Position numbers and translations under genes: made by a program. Below the pieces are notes generated by a model. That model had not been told where the DNA came from. It did no database searches and saw nothing but the letters and a program-made list of their open reading frames with translations. A stretch of DNA of 64,000 nt from Actinokineospora alba. Lineage in GTDB: Bacteria; Actinomycetota; Actinomycetes; Mycobacteriales; Pseudonocardiaceae. Each line of letters begins with the position of its first letter. The stretch's first letter is position 1. Positions 24,174 to 32,007 of this stretch are shown piece by piece. The stretch is from the NCBI RefSeq assembly GCF_004362515.1, contig NZ_SNXU01000001.1, positions 3,596,001 through 3,660,000 of the forward strand, given 5' to 3'.

Positions 24174-25703
24174 TTACGGCCGCCAGACCCACGGATCGTC
24201 GATCGCCCAGTAGAAGTCATTGTCGCCGTTGGACAGCCGCCAGCGCACGACCATCTTGGACGCTCCGGCAGGCACGGTGACGTTGTACTGCTCGTGCTTG
24301 GCGATCACGTCGCCGGTGTAGCGCACGATCTCCTTCTCCGGGCCGCCGTCGAAGGACACCGTCATGGTCGCCGTCTCCAGCCCTTCCTTGCGGTAGTGGG
24401 ACTTGAAGATGACCAGGACGTACGGCTTGCCCGCGACGTCGTAGTCCCTCGACACCAGGGTGCTGTCGAACAACCCGCTCGTCGTCTTGTCGGACCACTC
24501 GTCGGAGTCGGCGACGGCGAACACGCCGCGGGCACGGACGTTGTTCTCCCGCCACTGGTCGCGCTGGGCCCGGTTCCAGAACTCGTCGGTGGTGAACGAC
24601 CAGCCGCGCCACTCGGTCATCCCGCCGGTGCCCATCCGCGAGTTGTCGATTCGCCAGCCCGTGGGCGGGGTCTGCGTCCAGCCCAGCACCGTCGACGGGA
24701 TGCCGGTCTCGTCCACGCGGGGTTTGAGTGAGCCGAGCAGGGTGTCGAACGTGTCCGTCGCGGGAGCGCCGAGCCTGCGCCCGTCCAGGCCCCAGCTGCC
24801 GCTGATGGGGACGCCCTGGATCTCCAGGACGGTGCGGGCGATGTCGACGTTCTTGGCGATCTTCGTGGTGCCGTTGGGGATACCTGGGCCCACTTCGAGG
24901 ACGAACGAGCGCCGTTCCTCGATGCTGGACCCACCGTGGCCGCCCGTGGGCACGTGGCCGTGGTCGGTGGTGACGATGTACGTCCAGTCCTCGTTGGCGT
25001 AGTTCGCCCTGGACTTGATCGAGTTGATCACCTTGCCGAGGTTGGCGTCGGTCTGCTCGATCGCGGTGCGGTAGCACGCCTGCTCGGTGCCGCAGTTGTG
25101 TCCGGCCGTGTCGACTGCGTGGAAGTACACGAACGAGGCGTCGGGTCCGACGTTCTTGAAGTGGGCGGACGCCTTGGTGACGATCTCCGTGTCGGCCTCC
25201 GCGACCGGCAGCGACCCGGACACGCTGATTTTCGTGTCGATCTCGTCGGTGAAGATGGGCGGGCCCACGGCGGTGGTGGTCAGCGGGGGCCAGTTGGCGA
25301 TGGCGAAGGTGGACTTCGCGCTGTTCGTCCGCTCCATCCTGGTCAGGAAGTCGGGGTACTGGGCGAGGTTGGTGGTGGAGCCCCAGTTGTTGCTCAGGAC
25401 CTTGTGCTTGTCGGGCCAGACACCGGTGGCGATGGTGGACCACCCGGGGCCGGAGAACGTGGGCGCCATCGGGTTGGCGGGCAGCCACGTCTCACTGAAC
25501 CGGCCCGCCGCGACCAGCCCGTCGAGGGTCGGGGTGTTGAGCGGGGCGACCTTGCTGAAGACCAGGCCGTCGATGCCGAACACGACGACCTTCTGCGGGC
25601 GGACGTTGGCGGCGGCGTCTGGTGGCGTCGGCAGGGAGACACCGACAGCGGCGGCGAGTACGGCCGCCCCGGCCAGGGTGAGCACTGTGCGTCGTGGAGC
25701 CAT
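24174..25703 (-). CDS. Secreted alkaline-phosphatase-superfamily phosphodiesterase/phosphatase
   Basis: 509 residues. N-terminal signal (PRRTVLTLAGAAVLAAAVG ... AAA). The type-I phosphodiesterase/phosphatase core shows the first metal Asp in VVFGIDGLVFSK, the nucleophile Thr in MAPTFSGPGWSTIATG, D-T-A-G-H-N in HAVDTAGHNC, and TTDHGHVPTGGHGG for the remaining metal ligands. A C-terminal beta-sandwich (about residues 350-509, ending DDPWVWRP) may bind a carbohydrate or other polymer. It should release phosphate or a phospho/phosphono compound outside the cell, which the OPA transporters could import; that link is inferred. ATG 25703 has GGAAGG upstream. It is divergent from the LysR gene. Confidence 0.87.
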   Translation of the reverse strand: MAPRRTVLTLAGAAVLAAAVGVSLPTPPDAAANVRPQKVVVFGIDGLVFSKVAPLNTPTLDGLVAAGRFSETWLPANPMAPTFSGPGWSTIATGVWPDKHKVLSNNWGSTTNLAQYPDFLTRMERTNSAKSTFAIANWPPLTTTAVGPPIFTDEIDTKISVSGSLPVAEADTEIVTKASAHFKNVGPDASFVYFHAVDTAGHNCGTEQACYRTAIEQTDANLGKVINSIKSRANYANEDWTYIVTTDHGHVPTGGHGGSSIEERRSFVLEVGPGIPNGTTKIAKNVDIARTVLEIQGVPISGSWGLDGRRLGAPATDTFDTLLGSLKPRVDETGIPSTVLGWTQTPPTGWRIDNSRMGTGGMTEWRGWSFTTDEFWNRAQRDQWRENNVRARGVFAVADSDEWSDKTTSGLFDSTLVSRDYDVAGKPYVLVIFKSHYRKEGLETATMTVSFDGGPEKEIVRYTGDVIAKHEQYNVTVPAGASKMVVRWRLSNGDNDFYWAIDDPWVWRP

Positions 25704-25787
25704 GAGGTGCCTTCCGAGATGGAGTCGGCATATGCAGGGTTACGTGATCCTGGCCACTCAGACGCGCCCGATGAACCCACGATGTGC

Positions 25788-25802
25788 CTATAGGCGCTAT
25801 AG
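25788..25802. promoter_or_regulatory. CTATAG inverted motif, candidate LysR operator
   Basis: CTATAGGCGCTATAG contains a perfect T-N11-A LysR box and is an inverted pair of CTATAG around three bases. It lies 85 bases before the phosphatase start and 180 before the LysR start, as expected for an autoregulated divergent LysR promoter. The overlapping palindrome GCCTATAGGC starts at 25786. Confidence 0.6.
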
Positions 25803-25874
25803 CCCAGGCAACTTCCCGCAGGTCGGCGGCACCCAAACCGCCATGCGACACTCAGTCGCGCCAGCCCCCACATA

Positions 25875-25982
25875 ACCGCCACCTAAGGGGACCGCGACGC
25901 CAATGAACCACGGTGCCCACACAACCGGAACCATCCCGACCCGCCGTAACCAACAGTAAAAAATTCCGGGGAGGCGGACTAG
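25875..25982 (+). repeat. 105-bp conserved intergenic element, copy B
   Basis: Reads ACCGCCACCTAAGGGGACCG at the left and AATTCCGGGGAGGCGGACTA at the right, with the central GACCACGG-like block (aaccacgg). It ends at the start codon of the LysR gene, and its GGGGAGG supplies the only ribosome site of that gene. Copies A and C are at 7777-7882 and 26946-27048. Confidence 0.8.
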
Positions 25983-26896
25983 TGGAGCAGTTGAATTTTC
26001 ATCGGTTGTGGATCTTTTTGCAGGTCATCGAATGCGGTGGTTTCTCCGCGGCGGCGGCCAAGCTCTATATGAGCCAGCCGTCGGTGTCCAACCAGGTCCG
26101 CCAACTCGAGACGTCCCTGGGGGCGCCGCTGGTCGACCGCTCCGGCGCGTACGCGACGCCCACCGCGGAGGGGGAGGTGCTGGCCGAGTACGCCCGCAGG
26201 CTGTTCCTGCTCGCCGACGAGGCCATCACGGCCGTCCGCCAGGTCCAGGGGCTGGGGCGGGGCAAGCTGCACATCGGCGGCACCAGCACGGTCGGCACCT
26301 ACCTGCTGCCGGAGTTGCTCGCGCGGTTCCACCAGGACCACCCGAATATCGACTGCGGGCTGTTCGTCGGCAACGCCGAGCAGGTCGCGGAACGGCTGCT
26401 GGCGGGTCAGATCGCGCTCGCGGTGTTCGCGGGGGAGCCCACGTCGGCGGCGATCCGGTCCGAGCCGATCCTGCCCGACCAGCCGGTTGTCGTCACCGCC
26501 CCCGGGCATCCGCTCATCGGTGCGCCCGTCGCCCCCCACCAGTTGGTCGGCGAGCACTTCATCCTGCGGGAGAAGGGGTCTTCGACGCGCCGGATGCAGG
26601 ATGCGGCGCTGATCGCCTGGGATCTGCGGCTCGCCTCGACCATCGAGATGTGGGGCATGGAGACGGTGAAGCAGGCCGTGCAGTCGGGCTTGGGTGTCTC
26701 CCTGGTCTCTGAGCACACCGTGGCCCGCGAACTCGCCGACGGCAGGCTCGCCGTGCTCGCCGTCGAGCCCGCCTCCCCGGCCCGCACGATCGTCGCCGCC
26801 CACCGCAAGGACCGCCTACTGGCCCCCGCCGAACAGGCTTTCCTGACAATCCTCCGAGCCCTCCGCCACTGGCCTGATGAAACCCCCACAACGTGA
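25982..26896 (+). CDS. LysR-family transcriptional regulator
   Basis: 304 residues. The N-terminal winged helix-turn-helix (LWIFLQVIECGGFSAAAAKL ... SQPSVSNQVRQLE, residues 8-45) is standard for LysR proteins, followed by a periplasmic-binding-like effector domain (LHIGGTSTVGTYLLPELLAR from about residue 92; GVSLVSEHTV near 240). The subgroup resembles CysB/CbbR-like regulators of nutrient use. It is divergent from the secreted phosphatase and next to the phosphonoacetate operon, and TATAG motifs occur before all three units, so it is the best candidate for a phosphonate-responsive regulator. Start GTG 25982 uses GGGGAGG inside the repeat element. Confidence 0.88.
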   Translation: MEQLNFHRLWIFLQVIECGGFSAAAAKLYMSQPSVSNQVRQLETSLGAPLVDRSGAYATPTAEGEVLAEYARRLFLLADEAITAVRQVQGLGRGKLHIGGTSTVGTYLLPELLARFHQDHPNIDCGLFVGNAEQVAERLLAGQIALAVFAGEPTSAAIRSEPILPDQPVVVTAPGHPLIGAPVAPHQLVGEHFILREKGSSTRRMQDAALIAWDLRLASTIEMWGMETVKQAVQSGLGVSLVSEHTVARELADGRLAVLAVEPASPARTIVAAHRKDRLLAPAEQAFLTILRALRHWPDETPTT

Positions 26897-26945
26897 CCAC
26901 CGTGGATTTCCCGCACTCCCCGACACCGCCACCCCTACCCCCGAT

Positions 26946-27048
26946 ACCGCCACCTAAGGGGACCGTGACTGCAGCCGACCACGGCTACAACGCAACCGTC
27001 ACGGATCCACCAAAGGCGACCAAAACTTAAAAATTCCGGGGAGGCGGA
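26946..27048 (+). repeat. 105-bp conserved intergenic element, copy C
   Basis: ACCGCCACCTAAGGGGACCG at the left, GCCGACCACGGCTAC in the middle, GGCGACCAAAAC then AATTCCGGGGAGGCGGA at the right. It overlaps the 3' end of the AfsR gene, whose last six codons (PPPRNF) and stop are made of element sequence. Confidence 0.8.
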
Positions 27049-29810
27049 AGGGCGGCGAGTTTGTCGTCCAACTGGTCCGCGGCGGCGGTGTGGCCCAGTT
27101 CCAGAAAGCTGTCGCGGGCGGTGCGCCAGGCCTCGGCGGCGGTCGCGGGGGAGCCCGCCGCGAGGGCGCTGTCCCCGAGGTGGTCGAGGAGGCAGGCTTC
27201 GTTGTACCGATCCCCGCATTCGCGGGAGATCTCGCGTGCCCGCTCGAAGCAGCCGATGGCCTGCGCGTACCGGCCGACGTGGTGGTGGACGAAGCCGAGG
27301 GTGTCCAGGGTCGCGCTCTCGCCGCCGCGGTCGCCGGTCTCCCGCTGGCGGGCGAGGGCGCTCTCGCAGCAGCGGACGGCCTCCTCGTAGTTGCCCAGGC
27401 GGGTGTTGCACCAGCCCATGTTGTTCAGTGCGCGGGCTTCTCCCGCCCGGCTGCCCGCGGTCCGGTATTTCGCCAGCGCGAGCGTGGCCTCTTGCAGCGC
27501 GCGGGGAAACTCGCCTTGCCGTTCGAAGACCAAGGTGAGGTTGTTGTGGCAGTGCGCCTCGCCGAGCGGGTCGCCGAGTTCGGCGAAGAGGGCCGCCGCC
27601 CGGGACAGCAGCTCGCCCGCCGCGGCGTAGCGGCCGATGCGCGCCTTCGCGCGGCCCAGTTCGCGGTGCGCCATGGCGATCCCCGGCCGGTCGCCCAGCC
27701 GGTGCGCCGCGTCGAGGGCCGCGCGCTGGACCTCGACCCAGTCGGCCCAGTGGCCCCGCAGCTCGAGGTACGTGGAGACGGCGCGCGCCAGGTGGCCGAC
27801 GTGGGCGTCGGGTGCGGTGTGGACCGCGTTGAGCAAAGCCTGGTGTTCGGCGGTGAACCAGGCCAGCGCGGCCTCCGGGTCGGGGGCGGCGGGCAGCGCC
27901 ACCCCGTCGGCGGGGGTGGGCAGCAGGGCCGGGTCGCGGTGGTCGAGGACCTCGCTCGCGGCGTGCGCGGTGTGCAGGTAATGGTCGAGGAGCCGCTGCC
28001 GGGCGCCGTCGCGGACCGCGGGGGTGATGTCGTCGTGGGCCAGTTCGGTGGCGTAGGCGCGGAGCAGGTCGTGCATGCCGTACCGGTCGGGTCCGACCAG
28101 GTGGACCAGGTGCGCGCGGGTGAGCAAGGTGAGTGCGGTGCGGGCCTCGTCGGTGGTGCGGCAGGCGAGTGAGGCGGCCGCGCAGACGGAGATGTGCGGG
28201 CCGAGCTGCAGGCCCAGCAGCCGGAACACGCGGGCCGCGGCGGCGGGCAGGTGGTGGTACGACCAGGAGAACACGGCGCTGACGGAGCTGCCCACGGAGT
28301 CGAGCATGCCCAGCCGCCTGCGGCTGTCGGTCAGTTCGGAGACCAGGTGCGGCAGCGGGGTGGTGCGCAGGGTGGCGGCGAGTTCGGCGGCCACGCGCAG
28401 GGCGAGGGGCAGTCCGACGCACAGGGCGGCCAGGGCCTCGCCCACCCCTGGCTCGCGGTCGACCCGGTCGCCGATGAGCGTGCGCAGCAACTGGAGTGAG
28501 TCGTCCATGGGCAGCAGGTCGAGGTCGAGCCTGCGGGCGCCGTGCCGGGCGACGAGTTCGCCCAGGGTGTCGCGGCTGGTGACCAGGACGGCGCAGGAAC
28601 CCGTCCCGGGCAGCAGGGGACGCACTTGGTCCACAGAGGACGCGTTGTCGAGGACGATGAGGATCCGGCGGCCGCTGAGTTCGGTGCGGTAGCGGGTGAC
28701 CCGGTCGTCGGGTTCGGTCGGGATCTCGTGTGCGGGCATGCCCAGTGCCGACATCAGCCGGGCGAGGGCATCGGTGCCCGACAGCGGCTGCTGGGGGTCG
28801 TAGCCGCGCAGATCGACATAGAGCTGACCATCCGGGAATCGGGTGCGGGCCAGGTGCGACCAGTGCAGGGCGAGGGCGGTCTTGCCGACCCCGGCGGTGC
28901 CGGAGACGACGGCGACGGGCACGGCGGTGCCGCCAGGGCCGAGGAGGACGGCGTCGAGCCGCTCGAGCTCGTTCCGCCGCCCGATGAAGTCGGCGACGTC
29001 GCCGGGCAGCGTCGCGGGCAGGTGGCGGCGCCTGCTCCGCGAAGGCTCGGTGGCAGGGTGCTCGTTCGCGAGGATGGCCTGGTATGCGGCGGCGAGTTCG
29101 GGGCCGGGGCCGATGCCCAGTTCGTCGGCGAGTCTGCGGCGAATCCGGTGGTACCCGGTGACGGCGTCGGCTCGCCTGCCCGCGGACTCATACCCTCGGA
29201 TCAGCAGGGTCAGGGCCGATTCGTCGAACGGTCGGGCGTGGGCGAGCTGTTCGAAGATGGTGACCGCCTCGTCGGCCGCGCCCGCGGCGAGCAAGGTCTC
29301 GCCCTTGGCGGCCAGGGCAGCGGAGCGTTCCTCGACAAACGCGAGGGCCGCCGGGTGGGCCGCCAGGGCGGGCACGTCGGACAGCGGGGCGTCGGCCCGC
29401 CACAGGCCCAGCGCGGAGTCGAACAGCTCGACGGCCCGGGCCAGATCGCCGCGCTCGCGGGCTTCGAGGGCGGCGCCGACCCCGGCGCGGAAGGCGGTGA
29501 CGTCGAGGTCGCAGCCCTGGGTGCGCAGGGTGTAGCCGTCGCCGACCGAGGGGAGCAGGACGCTCGGGGCCCGGTTCGGCCGGTCGGGTTCGAGGACCTT
29601 GCGCAGGTGCTTGACGTGGGTCTGGATGACGTTGACCGCGGTGTGCGGCGGGTCGTCGTGCCAGAGGGCGTCGATCAGCTCGGCCCTGGAGACGGGCCTG
29701 CCCGACGCCAGGCCGAGCAGGCCCAGCACCGCCCGTCGGCCCGCCGTCGGGATGTCGATCTGCTCGTCGCCCTGCAGGACCCGCACGGGGCCGAGCAGTT
29801 GGATCTTCAC
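27027..29810 (-). CDS. SARP/AfsR-family regulator with NB-ARC ATPase and TPR domains
   Basis: 927 residues. Domain order: OmpR-like winged helix (KIQLLGPVRVLQGDEQIDIP ... DGYTLRT, 1-95), bacterial transcriptional activation domain (100-245), NB-ARC/STAND ATPase with the P-loop SGTAGVGKTAL near 300 and ILIVLDNAS as Walker B, then TPR repeats (about 680-900). SARPs activate antibiotic gene clusters by binding direct repeats; the ATPase and TPR parts gate activity. GTG 29810 follows a GGGGGGAA site; ATG 29825 is the alternative. It is divergent from the aminotransferase of the 30-36 kb cluster, 131 bases away, so it is very likely that cluster's activator. Confidence 0.9.
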   Translation of the reverse strand: MKIQLLGPVRVLQGDEQIDIPTAGRRAVLGLLGLASGRPVSRAELIDALWHDDPPHTAVNVIQTHVKHLRKVLEPDRPNRAPSVLLPSVGDGYTLRTQGCDLDVTAFRAGVGAALEARERGDLARAVELFDSALGLWRADAPLSDVPALAAHPAALAFVEERSAALAAKGETLLAAGAADEAVTIFEQLAHARPFDESALTLLIRGYESAGRRADAVTGYHRIRRRLADELGIGPGPELAAAYQAILANEHPATEPSRSRRRHLPATLPGDVADFIGRRNELERLDAVLLGPGGTAVPVAVVSGTAGVGKTALALHWSHLARTRFPDGQLYVDLRGYDPQQPLSGTDALARLMSALGMPAHEIPTEPDDRVTRYRTELSGRRILIVLDNASSVDQVRPLLPGTGSCAVLVTSRDTLGELVARHGARRLDLDLLPMDDSLQLLRTLIGDRVDREPGVGEALAALCVGLPLALRVAAELAATLRTTPLPHLVSELTDSRRRLGMLDSVGSSVSAVFSWSYHHLPAAAARVFRLLGLQLGPHISVCAAASLACRTTDEARTALTLLTRAHLVHLVGPDRYGMHDLLRAYATELAHDDITPAVRDGARQRLLDHYLHTAHAASEVLDHRDPALLPTPADGVALPAAPDPEAALAWFTAEHQALLNAVHTAPDAHVGHLARAVSTYLELRGHWADWVEVQRAALDAAHRLGDRPGIAMAHRELGRAKARIGRYAAAGELLSRAAALFAELGDPLGEAHCHNNLTLVFERQGEFPRALQEATLALAKYRTAGSRAGEARALNNMGWCNTRLGNYEEAVRCCESALARQRETGDRGGESATLDTLGFVHHHVGRYAQAIGCFERAREISRECGDRYNEACLLDHLGDSALAAGSPATAAEAWRTARDSFLELGHTAAADQLDDKLAALPPPRNF

Positions 29811-29941
29811 GCGCGTTCCCCCCATAGTCGCGCCGCGCCTTCGACTCCGGGCCGATCAGCCGCCGTCCAGCGGTCGTCCAGTCGTCGTCCAGTCGCGGTT
29901 CCTAGGTTAATCGACATCGACTCAACGGGGGGAGGAGCCGT

Positions 29942-30991
29942 GTGCCGCGCTGCGTTGATCTTCGCGAGGACGGGCTCGGGCGAGCAGTGGCGGGCCGCCG
30001 CGTGATCATGCGCATGCACGCCAATGAGCACCCGGATGGACCACCGGCCGACGTGGCCGACGCGCTGCGCGCGGTGATCCCGGAGCTGCACCGGTATCCG
30101 CCCCCGGTGAGCGCCCTGGAGACGGCGATCGCGGAGCTGCACGACGTGCCGCTGAACCGGGTGCTGGTCGGCGCGGGCAGCGCCGAGGTCATCAGCCTGG
30201 CCTGGCGGGCGTTCACCGGCCCGGACCGGCCCGCCTTCTTCCACGAGCCGGAGTTCGAGCTGTACGCGCTGCTCGGCGCCCAGTGCGGCACGCCGACGCT
30301 GACCAGGGCGGTCGGTGCGGCGGACTCATACGCGGACCTCTCCGAGTACCTGGCCGACCGCGGACCGGTCGGGCTGGTCGCCCTGTCCAATCCGCACAAC
30401 CCGACGGGTGCCTTCCGGCCAAGGCGGGCGGTCGCGGACCTGGTGGCCGCCCTGCCCGCCACCACCGTGGTGCTCAACGACGAGGCCTACCACGACTACG
30501 CGGACCCGGCGGCGGACGAACTCCCGCTCGCTGCCCTGTCCGAGTTGCCCAATGTCCTGACCACCAGGACCTTTTCGAAGATCCACGGCTTGGCCGGGTT
30601 GCGCGTCGGCTACGGCATCGGCCACGCCTCCCTGATCGGCGCGCTGCGCTCGCTGCAGACGCCGTTCAGCGTGAGCGCGGCCGGGTGCGTCGCCGCGCTG
30701 GCCGCGCTCGCCGACCCGGAGTCGCCCGCCCGACGCCGGGAGGGCAACCGGCTGCGCAGGCAAGAGCTCGCGGACGCGTTGGCGGGGCGCGGTTTCGACG
30801 TGACGCCGAGCCAGGCCAACTTCCTGTACGCCCGCCCACCCCGGGAGCCCGGGGGCTGGGCGGCCCGGCTCCTCGACCTCGGGGTGCGGGTCGCCCCGGC
30901 GGGCGACGGCCTGCGGGTGACCGTGGGCACCGCGGCCGAATTGGCCGCACTCCTGACCGCGGTGGACGAGATCCTCGCCACCGCAACGTGA
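29942..30991 (+). CDS. PLP-dependent aminotransferase, HisC-like (class I/II)
   Basis: 349 residues. Fold-type-I aminotransferase with NPHNPTG near residue 150, NDEAYHDYAD at the PLP-binding Asp/Tyr and the Schiff-base Lys213 in TRTFSKIHGLAGLRVGYG. It resembles histidinol-phosphate aminotransferases, which also act on aromatic or basic amino acids. Next to a keto-acid methyltransferase it probably converts an amino acid to its alpha-keto acid and the methylated keto acid back to an amino acid. GGAGGAG lies just before GTG 29942. It is the first gene of the run 29942-36021. A housekeeping hisC role is unlikely because no his genes adjoin. Confidence 0.87.
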   Translation: MPRCVDLREDGLGRAVAGRRVIMRMHANEHPDGPPADVADALRAVIPELHRYPPPVSALETAIAELHDVPLNRVLVGAGSAEVISLAWRAFTGPDRPAFFHEPEFELYALLGAQCGTPTLTRAVGAADSYADLSEYLADRGPVGLVALSNPHNPTGAFRPRRAVADLVAALPATTVVLNDEAYHDYADPAADELPLAALSELPNVLTTRTFSKIHGLAGLRVGYGIGHASLIGALRSLQTPFSVSAAGCVAALAALADPESPARRREGNRLRRQELADALAGRGFDVTPSQANFLYARPPREPGGWAARLLDLGVRVAPAGDGLRVTVGTAAELAALLTAVDEILATAT

Positions 30992-31008
30992 ATGACCATG
31001 GGGGAATC

Positions 31009-32007
31009 ATGAAGACGAACGTGATCGACAACATATACAACAACACCGTGACCGCCTACGCGATCTCCGCGGCGTGGGAGCTGGGCCTGCTGGAGCGGCT
31101 GGAGGCCTCCGAGCAGCCGGTGAACTTAGCGGAGTTCGCCGCCGAGCAGGACCTCGACAGCCCGTCGGTGGAGGCGGTGACCCGGGGCTTGGCGCTGGCC
31201 GAGGTCGTGCACCTCGCCGCCGACCGCCGCACGGCCGTGCGGGGCCCGCAGTTCGCCGAGACCTGGGCGAAGAAGGGCTTCTTCTACTGGCTCACCCGCG
31301 GCTGCGGGGACCTGTTCCGGACCATGCCCGAGCTGGTCCGCAATGAGCGCCGCACCGGCGACTACGTGACCCGCGACTACAAGGCGATCGGCCTGGCCGC
31401 CCGGGACGCGGGGTTCTCCTACGTCGACCCGACCTTCTACAAGATCATCGCGGACCGGGGCCTGAGCGTTGGCGCCGACCTCGGCTGCGGCAGCGGCGAA
31501 CGACTGATCAAATTGGCCGGTCGGGACCCGGAGTTCCGCGGGATCGGCGTGGACATCGCACCGGGCGCCCTGGCGCTGGCCAAGGCGTCGGTGGACGAGG
31601 CGGGCCTCGCGGACCGCCTGTCGGTGGTTCACGGCGACGCGACCCGAATGGAGTTCCGCCCGGAGTTCGCCGACGTCGAGTTCGTCTGCACCTTCATGAT
31701 GGGCCACGACCTCTGGCCCCGGGAGGAGTGCCTGAACAGCCTGAAGCTGATCGGCGAGGCGTTCCCGAAGGCCACCGACCTGATCGTCTGCGACACGTAC
31801 CGCTCCGATCTCGCGCCCACCGAGCAGCACCCGGTGTTCACCCTCGGCTTCGAGACCGCGCACGCCGTGATGGGGCAGATGCTGCCCTCGCTGGGGGAGT
31901 GGACCGAGGTCCTGGCCGAGGCGGGCTGGCGGACGGCCGACATCATCGACTTCGACCTTCCCCCGTACACCGCGCTGATGCATTTGACCCGGGAGCAAGC
32001 GGAGTGA
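31009..32007 (+). CDS. MppJ-like SAM-dependent alpha-keto-acid C-methyltransferase
   Basis: 332 residues. N-terminal dimerisation helices (NTVTAYAISAAWELGLLERL) and FFYWLTRGCGDLFRTMPELV, then the SAM motif GADLGCGSGERL (159-170), VDIAPGALALA, and FMMGHDLWPREECLNSL. It matches my memory of MppJ, the phenylpyruvate beta-C-methyltransferase of mannopeptimycin biosynthesis. The two MppJ iron ligands (His243 and His295) have equivalents here, His233 in MMGHDLW and His285 in ETAHAVMG, with the same 52-residue spacing. It should therefore methylate C-beta of an alpha-keto acid bound to non-haem iron. ATG 31009 follows GGGGGAA. It overlaps the next gene by one base (TGATG). Confidence 0.87.
   Translation: MKTNVIDNIYNNTVTAYAISAAWELGLLERLEASEQPVNLAEFAAEQDLDSPSVEAVTRGLALAEVVHLAADRRTAVRGPQFAETWAKKGFFYWLTRGCGDLFRTMPELVRNERRTGDYVTRDYKAIGLAARDAGFSYVDPTFYKIIADRGLSVGADLGCGSGERLIKLAGRDPEFRGIGVDIAPGALALAKASVDEAGLADRLSVVHGDATRMEFRPEFADVEFVCTFMMGHDLWPREECLNSLKLIGEAFPKATDLIVCDTYRSDLAPTEQHPVFTLGFETAHAVMGQMLPSLGEWTEVLAEAGWRTADIIDFDLPPYTALMHLTREQAE

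Noticed and set aside
29942..30991. Housekeeping histidinol-phosphate aminotransferase (hisC)
   Set aside because: No other histidine genes adjoin, while an MppJ-like methyltransferase and ligases do.
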